A stretch of 64,000 nucleotides of DNA. It comes from Candidatus Eremiobacteraceae bacterium. GTDB lineage: Bacteria > Vulcanimicrobiota > Vulcanimicrobiia > Eremiobacterales > Eremiobacteraceae. Positions 56,956 to 64,000 of this stretch are shown in pieces. The notes under the pieces were generated by a model that was not told where the DNA came from, made no database searches, and was given only the letters and a program-made list of their open reading frames with translations. The translations under genes and the position numbers were made by a program. Within the stretch, counting starts at the first letter, position 1. Each line of letters begins with the position of its first letter. Location: positions 247,763-311,762 of the forward strand of contig DASTCX010000004.1 in NCBI GenBank assembly GCA_035710745.1. The letters are read 5' to 3'.

Positions 56956-58131
56956 CTACGCTATTCGGCCCTTGAAGGCTGAGCCGGTGTTGATCGCGAG
57001 GACGCGTTCGCCGTCCGCGATCCAGCCGCTTTCGCGCAGTACCTTCGCCGCTGCAATCGTCGCGGCGCCTTCGAGGCCGAGCAGCACGCCGTCGCTCGAC
57101 GCGACCGCATCGCGCGCGGCGACGATCGCAGCGTCGTCGACTGCGATCGCGCGGCCGCCCGACGAGTAAATGGCGTCGAGGACGAGAAAATCACCGAGCG
57201 CCTTCGGAACGTTGATGCCGAACGCTGCAGTCCGCGCATCTTCCCATATGACCGACGCCCGCTCTTTGGCTTCCCAAGCCCGGACGATCGGCGCGCAGCC
57301 CGAGGCCTGCACCGCGACCATGCGGGGCTTACGCTCGCCGATCCAGCCGAGCGCGCGTAACTCTGAAAGCGCCTTGTCGATCCCGATGAGCCCGACGCCG
57401 CCCCCGGTCGGATAGAGAATGACGTCCGGAACGCCCCAGCCGTGTTGCTGCGCGATCTCGAAGCCGAGCGTCTTCTTGCCCTCGATCCTATACGGCTCTT
57501 TTAGCGTCGATGCGTCGTAGAGGCCGCGTTCGCGCACCCACTGCGCGACGAGCTTTCCGGCATCGGAGATGAGTCCGTCGACAAGCGTCACGTGCGCGCC
57601 GACGGCCTGACATTCGAAGCGATGGATCGGCGGCGCGCTCTTGGGCATCGCGAAGAACGCTTCCATACCGGCGCGCCTGCCGTAAGCGGACCACGCCGCG
57701 CCGGCGTTGCCGTTCGTCGGAAGTGCGAACGCGCGGACGCCGAGTTCGCGCGCTCGTGAGATGCCGATCGCCGCACCTCGAGCTTTGAAGCTTCCCGTCG
57801 GCAGCAAGCCCTCGTCCTTGACCTCGAGCTCAGCGATGCCGGTGCGCGCGCCGTAATCGGGCAGCGCGACGATCGGCGTCGCCCGCTCGCCGAGCGTCAC
57901 GCGATTGTGCGCATCTCGCACCGGCAACAGCTCGCTCCAACGCCAAAGCGTATCGGCGCGAGCATCGATCGCGTCACGAGATGTCGAGCTTGCCACGCGT
58001 TCGAGATCGTAGCGCGCGAGCAACGGCGAGCCGCACGCACACAGTTGCGCGATGACGTCGGCGTCTGACCGAGCGGAGCACTTGGGGCACTCGAGATGGG
58101 AAAGCGCCGAGCGCTCAGCGCCGCGCGCCAT
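56956..58131 (-). CDS. Threonine synthase-like PLP enzyme with N-terminal zinc ribbon
   Basis: 391 residues. A short zinc ribbon (C15/C18...C31/C33: CPKC...CACG) precedes the PLP fold type II domain. The PLP lysine is K116 in LLPTGSFKARGAAIGISRAREL, the substrate loop is LPTNGNAGAAWSAYGRRAG, and the phosphate-binding glycine loop is ILYPTGGGVGLIG. This is the ThrC type found in many bacteria, and the reaction would be O-phosphohomoserine to threonine. Related threonine dehydratases and cysteate synthases share the fold, so the exact substrate is not certain. Its start overlaps the holB end by 17 bp. Both are read leftward. Confidence 0.82.
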   Translation of the reverse strand: MARGAERSALSHLECPKCSARSDADVIAQLCACGSPLLARYDLERVASSTSRDAIDARADTLWRWSELLPVRDAHNRVTLGERATPIVALPDYGARTGIAELEVKDEGLLPTGSFKARGAAIGISRARELGVRAFALPTNGNAGAAWSAYGRRAGMEAFFAMPKSAPPIHRFECQAVGAHVTLVDGLISDAGKLVAQWVRERGLYDASTLKEPYRIEGKKTLGFEIAQQHGWGVPDVILYPTGGGVGLIGIDKALSELRALGWIGERKPRMVAVQASGCAPIVRAWEAKERASVIWEDARTAAFGINVPKALGDFLVLDAIYSSGGRAIAVDDAAIVAARDAVASSDGVLLGLEGAATIAAAKVLRESGWIADGERVLAINTGSAFKGRIA

Positions 58132-59227
58132 CTGCGGTCCTGGCGAGCGCGACCGATCGGAGTTGGATCTGCAGCCAGCCGAGCACGGTGGCGGGCGATA
58201 CGTTGGTAACCGCGATATTCTCGGCTTCTGTAACGAGCGCGAGCGCGTCCGCGGCGATAGCGGCAGCGTTCGGGCCGAGCGCCGCCGATGTCGACTTATA
58301 TTCCGCTAATGCGTCGCGATCGAACGTCGCGCTCTCGCCTGCGATCGCGTACGCCATGCAGTCGCGCAACGCGGTGCGCGCATGACGCAGGATCGAATCG
58401 AGCGCGCCGCGCGGGTCGTCTTTTCCAAGCGGCGGCATCGGCGGCAGCGCGCGCGGCGTGCGAAGACATGCGAGCGCCCAACGGCGGGTGATTTCGCCGA
58501 GCGTTTCGCCTTCCTCGTCGCGCATCGCGATGGCATCGCCGAGGCTGCCTTGCGCCTTGCGTGCGAGCGTCGCGGCACGTTTCGGTGCGACGTCGTAGCG
58601 CTCGACGAGCGCCGACGAGATCTCATCTTCGGTGAGACCGGCGAAGCGGATCTGCGAGGTCCGCGAGCGGATCGTCGGAAGGATGCGCTCCGGCCGATCG
58701 GACGTGAGGAGAAAGATCTTGCCGGCGTCGGGCTCCTCGAGCTCCTTCAAGAACGTGTTGTAGACGTAATCGAACGTGATGTCGTCGAAGCGCGGGATGA
58801 TGCACACCTGACGCCCGCCCTCGTAGCTGCGCAGCTGCATGAGGCGCACGACTTCGCGCGCCGCGTCCATGTTGACGCCCGACACCTTGCGCTCGGACGA
58901 CGGATCCAGCGAGGCGATGAACGCGTCATCGACGAGCAGCGTGTCGCCGGAGGATCCCGCAAGGCCGCGATGACACGCGGCGCACGTGCCGTCGTAGCCG
59001 AGGGGGAACGATTTCGGCCGCTCGCAGTGGAGCGTCAGCGCGAGCGTCCGGGCGAACGTCGTCTTGCCCACGCCGCGCGGGCCGTGGAAAAGGTATGCAT
59101 GCGCCAACCCACCGGGACCGGTGCGCTCGAACTGATGCACGATCGCTTCATGACCGACGAAAGGCATCGGCGGATCCGGCCGCGGCGGCGCCTCGAGCGC
59201 AGCGGCCGCTTGCGGCTTTCGCGGCAT
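58115..59227 (-). CDS. holB: DNA polymerase III subunit delta'
   Basis: 370 residues from the ATG at 59227, which overlaps the upstream TGA (ATGA). A longer open frame continues upstream but lies inside the MTA phosphorylase gene. Clamp-loader features are MPFVGHEAIVHQFERTGPGGLAHAYLFHGPRGVGKT (Walker A 49-56), a zinc site (C68 and C82/C85 in TCAACHRG), ITFDYVYNTFLKELEEPDAGKIFLLTSD and the SRT of LPTIRSRTSQIRFA (sensor region with the delta'-type finger). Delta' completes the clamp loader with gamma/tau. Ala-rich C-terminal helices are typical. Confidence 0.9.
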   Translation of the reverse strand: MPRKPQAAAALEAPPRPDPPMPFVGHEAIVHQFERTGPGGLAHAYLFHGPRGVGKTTFARTLALTLHCERPKSFPLGYDGTCAACHRGLAGSSGDTLLVDDAFIASLDPSSERKVSGVNMDAAREVVRLMQLRSYEGGRQVCIIPRFDDITFDYVYNTFLKELEEPDAGKIFLLTSDRPERILPTIRSRTSQIRFAGLTEDEISSALVERYDVAPKRAATLARKAQGSLGDAIAMRDEEGETLGEITRRWALACLRTPRALPPMPPLGKDDPRGALDSILRHARTALRDCMAYAIAGESATFDRDALAEYKSTSAALGPNAAAIAADALALVTEAENIAVTNVSPATVLGWLQIQLRSVALARTADGARR

Positions 59228-60030
59228 CAGCCGAAGCGCGCGCCCTGCAACGCGGTTCCGCAAGAGCACGTCCGCTCCGACGGCATACCTTCGATCATGG
59301 CCTTGAGAACGTCGCGGACGCGCGCGTTGTTCGCGTTGAAGACCGCGATGACCGATTCGTTGGTCACCGGCTCGACGCCCGATTGCCCTTCGAGTCCGAC
59401 GTCGTAGTCGGTGATGAGCGCGATGTTCGCGTAGCACATCTCGAGCTCGCGCGCGAGATACGCCTCCGGGTACTGCGTCATGTTGATGACTTCCCAACCC
59501 GCGGACGAGAACCAGCGGCTCTCCGCGACGGTCGAGAAGCGCGGACCTTGGATCGTCACGACTGTGCCGCGCTCGTGCACGATGATGCCGCGCTGCTTGA
59601 TCGTCGCGATCGCGAGCGCCCGCAGTTGCGGACAATACGGGTGTGCGAACGAGACGTGCGTCGTGATAGGCCCGTCGTAGAACGTGTCCTTGCGCCCGGT
59701 CGTGCGATCGACGAGCTGATCGGAGACGACGAAGTCGCCCGGCTTCACCGACGCCTTGAGCGAGCCGGCCGCGGACGGCCCGAGGATGCGCGTGACGCCG
59801 AGCGACTTCATCGCCCATGCGTTCGCGCGATAATTGATCATGTGCGGCGGCAGTCCGTGCGACTTGCCGTGACGCGGCAAGAACGCGACGCGCCGGCCGC
59901 CGACTTCGCCGAGCGCCACGAGATCGCTCGGCGGTCCGTACGGCGTCTCGACCTTCACCTCGTGCAGGCCTTCGACGAACGAGTAGAACCCGGAGCCTCC
60001 GAAGACCCCGATCTCCGCGCTATTGCTCAC
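59227..60030 (-). CDS. mtnP: S-methyl-5'-thioadenosine phosphorylase
   Basis: 267 residues from GTG. It phosphorolyses methylthioadenosine, the by-product of polyamine synthesis, to adenine and methylthioribose phosphate. Family motifs are IGVFGGSGFYSF at the N-terminus, FLPRHGKSHGLPPHMINYRANAWAMK, SAAGSLKASVKPGDFVVSDQLVDRT, TIQGPRFSTVAESRWF, VINMTQYPEAYLARELEMCYANIALITDYD. The substrate-site Asp in ITDYDVG supports MTA over purine nucleosides. A polyamine link to the decarboxylase at 49.5 kb is plausible. It is followed directly by holB with overlapping stop and start. Confidence 0.92.
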   Translation of the reverse strand: MSNSAEIGVFGGSGFYSFVEGLHEVKVETPYGPPSDLVALGEVGGRRVAFLPRHGKSHGLPPHMINYRANAWAMKSLGVTRILGPSAAGSLKASVKPGDFVVSDQLVDRTTGRKDTFYDGPITTHVSFAHPYCPQLRALAIATIKQRGIIVHERGTVVTIQGPRFSTVAESRWFSSAGWEVINMTQYPEAYLARELEMCYANIALITDYDVGLEGQSGVEPVTNESVIAVFNANNARVRDVLKAMIEGMPSERTCSCGTALQGARFG

Positions 60031-60054
60031 CGTGGCGTAATGGTCGGTCCGGGC

Positions 60055-60531
60055 TTAGGATTCCTTGAAGTCGCTCGGCTTGAGGCTTTCGATGTACTTG
60101 CGGAAGCGCTGCATCTCTTCTTCCTCGGCCTTCTTATCGTACACCGACTCTTCGAGGGCGATCTTGTCGGTGACGTAGATGGGCGCGTTCGTGCGTAACG
60201 CGAGGGCGATGCAGTCGCTCGGCCGGGCGTCGATCTCCTGATCTTCGCCGCCGAGTTCGAGGACGAGCTTCGCGTAGAACGTGCTGTCCTTGATGTCGTG
60301 GATGATGATCTTCGTCAGCTTGGCGTTGAGGCCGTCGATGATCGACTTCATGAGGTCGTGCGATAGCGGGCGCGGCACGGGCTGGCCTTCGAGCGCGAGC
60401 GCGATCGCCGTCGCCTCGAACGGCCCGATGAGGATCGGCAGATAGCGCTTGCCGTCCATGTCTTTGAGGATGACGACGGGATCGTGCGTGAGCAAATCGA
60501 TGCCCAGTTTGTCCACCTTCATCTGCCGCAT
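60055..60531 (-). CDS. DUF151 bifunctional nuclease-type protein
   Basis: 158 residues (ATG at 60531). The DUF151 core is visible: KVDKLGIDLLTHDPVVILKDMDGKRYLPILIGPFEATAIALALEGQPVPRPLSHDLMKSIIDGLNAKLTKIIIHDIKDSTFYAKLVLELGGEDQEIDARPSDCIALALRTNAPIYV. The DARPSD motif and the preceding SHDL are the most conserved parts. A C-terminal acidic/Lys helix (DKKAEEEEMQRFRKYIESLK) is usual in bacterial members. Plant and bacterial relatives show nuclease activity. Its cellular role is unknown. It is divergent from the MscS gene, 99 bp away. Confidence 0.88.
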   Translation of the reverse strand: MRQMKVDKLGIDLLTHDPVVILKDMDGKRYLPILIGPFEATAIALALEGQPVPRPLSHDLMKSIIDGLNAKLTKIIIHDIKDSTFYAKLVLELGGEDQEIDARPSDCIALALRTNAPIYVTDKIALEESVYDKKAEEEEMQRFRKYIESLKPSDFKES

Positions 60532-60630
60532 CGTTCAAGCTCCGCCAGCGCCCAGCGAGGAAGCCAGCTTCGCGCTGTCGTGTTCGGTTCCTATCGCGTG
60601 TCGCGCACGTCGGCCGCAGGTTTTCTACGT

Positions 60631-61467
60631 GTGATTCTCCTACGATTTCGTGTGATCACACAGCCGCTCGACCGCCCGGACGTGCGCGCGCTTGCCGGAC
60701 ATATCGAAGCGACGGTCATCGCGCTGTTGGTGGCGATCGTCGTATGGCGCGTCGCCATCACGCTCATCGACCGCTTCTACGAGCGGCGCTTCATATCGTC
60801 GCACATGCCGCGCATCGCGACGTTCCTGACGCTCTCGAAATCGATCGTCGGGCTCATCGTCGTCGTCGCCGGCGCGCTGACGCTGCTCAACATCTGGTCG
60901 GTGAACGTGACGCCCGCCGTGTGGTCGGCCGGCTTCGTCACCGCGGCGCTCGCGTTCGGGTCGCAGAACCTCGTGCGCGACATCGTCACCGGATTTTTCT
61001 TCCTCTTCGAGGACCAGTACGACGTGGGCGACCGCGTCGAACTCGTGACCAACGGCGGCCAGACGGTCAAGGGCAGGGTCGACGCGATGGGCTTGCGGAC
61101 GACGCGCATCGTCGACCGTCGCGGCCGCTTCGTCATCATCCCGAACGGCAACATCGCCCTCGTGACGAATGCGAGCCGCTTGCCGAACGTCGCCAGCTTC
61201 ACCATCACGGTGCCGTGGAAAGGTGACGCTGGCGCGATGCGCGAGCGGATCGAGGAGCACGCGAAGGAGATAGCCGACAAAGCCGGCATCGGCGACGCGC
61301 ATATCTCGGTCGCGCTCGCGGACAGCACCGCCGAACTCGCGACCTTTCGCGTCGACTTGCGCTCCGCCGAAGGCGACGAGGATCTCGAACGTTCGAACCT
61401 CCGCGTCCTGCTCGCCGCACGCCTTCAGGCCGAGGGGTGGCTCCCCGGCGGCGCGCAGGCGGACTGA
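60631..61467 (+). CDS. MscS-family mechanosensitive ion channel
   Basis: 278 residues from GTG at 60631 (a later GTG at 60652 is possible). The frame also stays open upstream, but that part is antisense to DUF151. It has three hydrophobic segments (VIALLVAIVVWRVAITLI; LSKSIVGLIVVVAGALTLLNI; AVWSAGFVTAALAFGSQ), the last being the pore-lining TM3. The MscS beta domain (QNLVRDIVTGFFFLFEDQYDVGDRVEL ... RVDAMGLRTTRIVDRRGRFVIIPNGNI) and the C-terminal alpha/beta domain follow. MscS-type channels release solutes on hypo-osmotic shock. The stop is 3 bp before ychF. Confidence 0.9.
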   Translation: MILLRFRVITQPLDRPDVRALAGHIEATVIALLVAIVVWRVAITLIDRFYERRFISSHMPRIATFLTLSKSIVGLIVVVAGALTLLNIWSVNVTPAVWSAGFVTAALAFGSQNLVRDIVTGFFFLFEDQYDVGDRVELVTNGGQTVKGRVDAMGLRTTRIVDRRGRFVIIPNGNIALVTNASRLPNVASFTITVPWKGDAGAMRERIEEHAKEIADKAGIGDAHISVALADSTAELATFRVDLRSAEGDEDLERSNLRVLLAARLQAEGWLPGGAQAD

Positions 61468-61470
61468 ACG

Positions 61471-62562
61471 ATGTCGCTCGCATGCGGAATCGTAGGGCTG
61501 CCGAACGTCGGCAAGTCGACGCTGTTCAACGCGATAACGCGCGCGAGCGTCGCCGCGAGCAACTACCCGTTCTGCACGATCGAGCCGAACGTCGGCATCG
61601 TGCCCGTGCCCGATCGCCGGCTCGACGTGCTCGCCGACGTCTTCGCGAGCAAACGCATCGTGCCCGCGACGACGACCTTCGTCGACATCGCCGGGCTCGT
61701 GCGCGGAGCGAGCAAAGGCGAGGGCCTCGGCAATGCGTTCCTTTCGCACGTGCGAGAGGTCGACGCGATCGCGATGGTGGTCCGCTGTTTCGAAGACGCC
61801 GACGTCGTCCACGTCGATGCGCACCCCGATCCGCTCCGCGACATCGAGACGATTCGCGTCGAGCTCGCGCTCGCCGATCTTTCCGTCGTCGAGCGCCGGC
61901 TTGAGAAGTCGAGGCCGAAAGCCAAATCCGATCCCGCGCTCGCGAAAGAAGTCGAAGCGCTCGAACGCATCGCCGCTGCGCTGGATAAAGGAGAGGCGGC
62001 GCGTAACGTTTCCGACTCAACTCTTGCGGTGTCCCTCTCAAAGGAACTGGCTTTACTCACCGCAAAACCGCTGCTTTACGTCGCGAACGTCGACGAGATC
62101 GGGTCCGCCGGATCGAACGCGCGTGTTCTCGCCGTGCGCGAATACGCGAAGCGCGAAGGCGCCGAATGCGTCGAGTTGTGTGCGAAGCTCGAAGCCGAAC
62201 TGGCAGCGCTTCCGCCGGGTGAGGCCGCGGCTTTTGCCGCCGAGCTCGGCATCGAGTCGAGCGGTCTCGACCGGCTCATCGTCGCCGCGTATACATTGCT
62301 CGATCTCATGACCTTTCTCACCGCGGGCGAGAAAGAGGCGCGCGCCTGGACGATCGGGCGCGGCACGAAAGCGCCTCAGGCCGCCGGCACGATCCACAGC
62401 GACATAGAACGCGGCTTTATCCGCGCCGAGATCGCGTCGTACGACGACCTCGCGCGGCTTCGCAGCCTGCAGGCGGTGCGCGATGCAGGGCTCCTGCGCG
62501 TCGAGGGCCGAGACTACGTCATGCAGGAAGGCGACGTCGTGAACTTCCGCTTCAACGTCTGA
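61471..62562 (+). CDS. ychF: Redox-regulated ATPase/GTPase YchF
   Basis: 363 residues from ATG. OBG-family P-loop protein: CGIVGLPNVGKSTLFNAIT (G1), NYPFCTIEPNVGIVPVPD (G2), FVDIAGLVRGASKGEGLGNAFL (G3 with the DxxGLV form). The usual NKxD is altered to NVDE, typical for YchF, which prefers ATP. The helical insert is ALADLSVVERRLEK...KGEAARNVS. The C-terminal TGS domain is present (AWTIGRGTKAPQAAGTIHSDIERGFIRAEIASYDDL), ending YVMQEGDVVNFRFNV. YchF associates with ribosomes and stress responses. It ends 17 bp before the glutamate dehydrogenase gene. Confidence 0.96.
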   Translation: MSLACGIVGLPNVGKSTLFNAITRASVAASNYPFCTIEPNVGIVPVPDRRLDVLADVFASKRIVPATTTFVDIAGLVRGASKGEGLGNAFLSHVREVDAIAMVVRCFEDADVVHVDAHPDPLRDIETIRVELALADLSVVERRLEKSRPKAKSDPALAKEVEALERIAAALDKGEAARNVSDSTLAVSLSKELALLTAKPLLYVANVDEIGSAGSNARVLAVREYAKREGAECVELCAKLEAELAALPPGEAAAFAAELGIESSGLDRLIVAAYTLLDLMTFLTAGEKEARAWTIGRGTKAPQAAGTIHSDIERGFIRAEIASYDDLARLRSLQAVRDAGLLRVEGRDYVMQEGDVVNFRFNV

Positions 62563-62579
62563 ACGCAAGGATCTTATCC

Positions 62580-63845
62580 ATGCCAAGCAGCCACCACCCT
62601 GATTCATCCGTCTTCGGCGAGGCGATGCACTTCTTCGACGCGGCCGCGCAGCGGCTCAACCTCACGTCGAGCATGTATCGGATCCTGACGCACCCGTCTC
62701 GCCAAGTGATCATCTCGATACCGTTCGCCCGCGACAACGGCGAGTTCGAAGTCTACACGGGCTATCGCGTCCAGTACAGTTCTGCGCGCGGACCTGCCAA
62801 AGGCGGCATCCGCTATCATCCGAACGTGACGCTCGACGAGGTGACCGCGCTCGCCTTCTGGATGACCTGGAAGTGCGCGGTCGTCGATCTGCCGTTCGGC
62901 GGCGGCAAAGGCGGCGTCACGTGCGATCCGAACGTGCTTTCGCCCGGCGAACTCGAACGGCTGACGCGCCGCTACGCAGCCGACCTCATCGAGATCATAG
63001 GTCCGGACAAAGACGTTCCCGCACCCGACGTCAACACGAATGCTCAGACGATGGCGTGGGTCATGGACACCGTTTCGATGCATCTACGCGCGCACACGCC
63101 CGGCGTCGTCACCGGCAAGCCGCTCAACGTCGGCGGCTCGCGAGGTCGCGTCGAGGCGACCGGCCGGGGTGTCATGATCGCGATCGAAGCCGCGCTCGAG
63201 AAGATGAACAAGTCGCTCAAAGGAATGCGCGTCGTCGTCCAAGGCTTCGGCAACGTCGGGTCGATCAGCGCGAAGCTGCTGAGCGACGCCGGTGCGAAGA
63301 TCGTCGGCATCAGCGACGTGACGGGCGGCTATCACAACCCGAAGGGCATAGACATCGCCGCTGCGATCGAGCACGCGCGCAAGAGCGCGCATCGAACGCT
63401 CGACGGTTTTGCCGCCGACCGCGTGAGCAACGCGCAGCTGCTCGAGCTCGACTGCGACATACTCGTCCCCGCCGCGCTCGAGAACCAGCTGACGGAGAAG
63501 AACGCGCGCAAGATCAAGGCGAGTCTCATCGCGGAAGGTGCGAACGGTCCGACGACGCCCGAAGCGGACGCGCTGCTGTCCGAGGGCGGCATCACCGTCA
63601 TTCCGGACATCCTCGCGAACGCCGGCGGCGTCACCGTGTCGTACTTCGAGTGGGTGCAGAACCGGATGGGCTACTACTGGCGCGAGAAAGAGGTCAATGA
63701 CCGCTTGCGCGATCTGCTGCGCGAGAATTTCGATGTCGTGTGGGATACGGGCAAAGAGTACGGCACGACGCTTCGCGGGGCGGCGTACGTCGTCGCGATC
63801 AAGCGCGTCGTCGACGCGTACATGACCCGCGGCATCTACGCGTAA
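62580..63845 (+). CDS. Glutamate dehydrogenase (Glu/Leu/Phe/Val dehydrogenase family)
   Basis: 421 residues from ATG (CAAGG ten bases upstream). It interconverts glutamate and 2-oxoglutarate plus ammonia. Catalytic region: YRVQYSSARGPAKGGIRYHPNVTLDEVTALAFWMTWKCAVVDLPFGGGKGGV (substrate and catalytic lysines). NAD site: VVVQGFGNVGSISAKLLSDAGAKIVGISDVTGG, with Asp at the end of the second strand, which favours NAD over NADP. PAALENQLTEKNARKIKASLIAEGANGPTTPEAD and NAGGVTVSYFEWVQNRMGYYWREKEVNDRL complete the family picture. Length is normal. An insertion sequence lies just downstream. Confidence 0.95.
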   Translation: MPSSHHPDSSVFGEAMHFFDAAAQRLNLTSSMYRILTHPSRQVIISIPFARDNGEFEVYTGYRVQYSSARGPAKGGIRYHPNVTLDEVTALAFWMTWKCAVVDLPFGGGKGGVTCDPNVLSPGELERLTRRYAADLIEIIGPDKDVPAPDVNTNAQTMAWVMDTVSMHLRAHTPGVVTGKPLNVGGSRGRVEATGRGVMIAIEAALEKMNKSLKGMRVVVQGFGNVGSISAKLLSDAGAKIVGISDVTGGYHNPKGIDIAAAIEHARKSAHRTLDGFAADRVSNAQLLELDCDILVPAALENQLTEKNARKIKASLIAEGANGPTTPEADALLSEGGITVIPDILANAGGVTVSYFEWVQNRMGYYWREKEVNDRLRDLLRENFDVVWDTGKEYGTTLRGAAYVVAIKRVVDAYMTRGIYA

Positions 63846-63857
63846 GCGCGAAAAATG

Positions 63858-63874
63858 TAGCGGTCGAGCTTTAG
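63858..63874 (+). repeat. REP-like palindrome, copy 12, interrupted by an insertion sequence
   Basis: GTAGCGGTCGAGCTTTA, the same as the first half of the copy at 36111-36136 read on its own strand. The expected complementary right arm is absent. Instead the sequence changes to TGTAGGGTCTACACA at 63875. Confidence 0.8.
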
Positions 63875-64000
63875 TGTAGGGTCTACACAGCTACGCTACA
63901 CTTTGCGAGCCTGCGCGAGCTTGTGCAGGGGTGCCTTCCCGTTGAGCGCTTTGTGCGGTCGCTGGGTGTTGTAGAAGTTCGCGAAGTTGTAGATGATCGT
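63875..64000 (-). mobile_element. End of an IS481/IS3-type insertion sequence (continues beyond window)
   Basis: The terminal sequence TGTAGGGTCTACACAGCTAC contains TGTAG and CTACA, as IS ends often do. It is followed at 63896 by the stop of a transposase read leftward. The other end and any target-site duplication lie outside the window. It inserted into a REP-like palindrome. Confidence 0.75.
63896..64000 (-). CDS. Transposase (rve integrase core), C-terminal fragment
   Basis: The last 34 residues are visible, entering from the right edge: TIIYNFANFYNTQRPHKALNG, KAPLHKLAQARKV, stop. Y-N-x-x-R-P-H-x-A-L-x-G-x-x-P is the C-terminal signature of the DDE integrase-type transposases of IS3 and IS481. 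The catalytic acidic residues are outside the window. IS481 is favoured because the terminal DNA and the lack of visible second frame fit it, but this is not decisive. The stop codon lies 21 bp inside the element end. Confidence 0.8.
   Translation of the reverse strand, partial: TIIYNFANFYNTQRPHKALNGKAPLHKLAQARKV

Noticed and set aside
60651..60660. Perfect palindrome TGTGATCACA resembling CRP half-sites.
   Set aside because: Half-sites lack the 6-bp spacer of a CRP site, and the palindrome falls at or after the proposed start of the MscS gene.
1..64000. rRNA, tRNA, tmRNA and riboswitch elements.
   Set aside because: I looked for tRNA-like TTCGANNC arms with acceptor pairing and for conserved rRNA stretches and found none. 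Gaps between genes are mostly too short. A covariance-model scan would be needed to exclude small RNAs.

Overview
This window is a high-GC, gene-dense bacterial segment from a diderm organism that makes lipopolysaccharide. It carries bamA, Skp/OmpH-like chaperones, lpxD-lpxC-fabZ-lpxA-lpxB and an Lpt export set. It also has traits common outside Proteobacteria: a DUF3084 membrane protein beside a YqgF-like nuclease, an SLH-domain (OmpM-like) porin, PdxS/PdxT, a Ycf45-like R3H ATPase, a DUF151 nuclease and a decarboxylase-tmk-holB neighbourhood. Together with several exported proteins rich in PSPTP/SPSP linkers, this suggests a diderm Terrabacteria lineage. My best guess is Candidatus Eremiobacterota (WPS-2). 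That is an inference from gene content, not a phylogenetic result.

Layout. 1-18.3 kb is one long co-directional outer-membrane cluster. It runs from BamA (cut by the left edge) through three OmpH-like proteins, the lipid A pathway, a metallophosphoesterase where the missing LpxH/LpxI step would be expected, an LpxB paralogue, an O-antigen ligase-type protein, LptC-like, LptB, LptF/G, DUF3084 and YqgF-like proteins, to the OmpM-like porin. 18.5-23.3 kb holds accessory exported and surface genes, including a lower-GC beta-propeller lipoprotein. 23.3-27.7 kb is DNA maintenance (recQ, dnaX, ybaB, recR). 27.7-31 kb has a DUF697 protein and a large M48 protease. 31.2-40.1 kb is division, shape and RNA: minC, two consecutive minD genes, minE, rodA, tpx and a 1264-residue RNase E/G with a very long charged tail. 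40-49.3 kb mixes a gamma-carbonic-anhydrase-like protein, a lone receiver domain, ispE, pilT, pdxS/pdxT, an HNH nuclease and several small genes. 49.5-53.3 kb is decarboxylase, R3H ATPase and tmk. 53.5-62.5 kb has an exported zincin, a small unknown gene inside nested inverted repeats, a threonine synthase-like protein, holB, MTA phosphorylase, DUF151, an MscS channel and ychF. The window ends with a glutamate dehydrogenase and the end of an insertion sequence.

Two dispersed palindrome families are scattered between genes. The first (12 copies seen) has the anatomy of REP elements: a GGAG or GTAG tetranucleotide, then an imperfect hairpin, then a CGCGG tail. Two of its doublets have identical 48-bp spacing, and one copy is split by the terminal insertion sequence. 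The second family (four copies) includes an inverted pair that brackets the unknown gene at 56.25-56.85 kb.

The observations I rank highest are these. (1) An LpxH-like GNR(D/E) signature sits in a 5'-nucleotidase-type metallophosphoesterase directly after lpxB. (2) The nested inverted-repeat cassette at 56.1-57.0 kb. (3) The REP-like family and the insertion sequence that interrupts one copy. (4) tmk appears to start at an ATA codon. (5) Two minD paralogues lie between minC and minE. I saw no rRNA, tRNA or CRISPR array.
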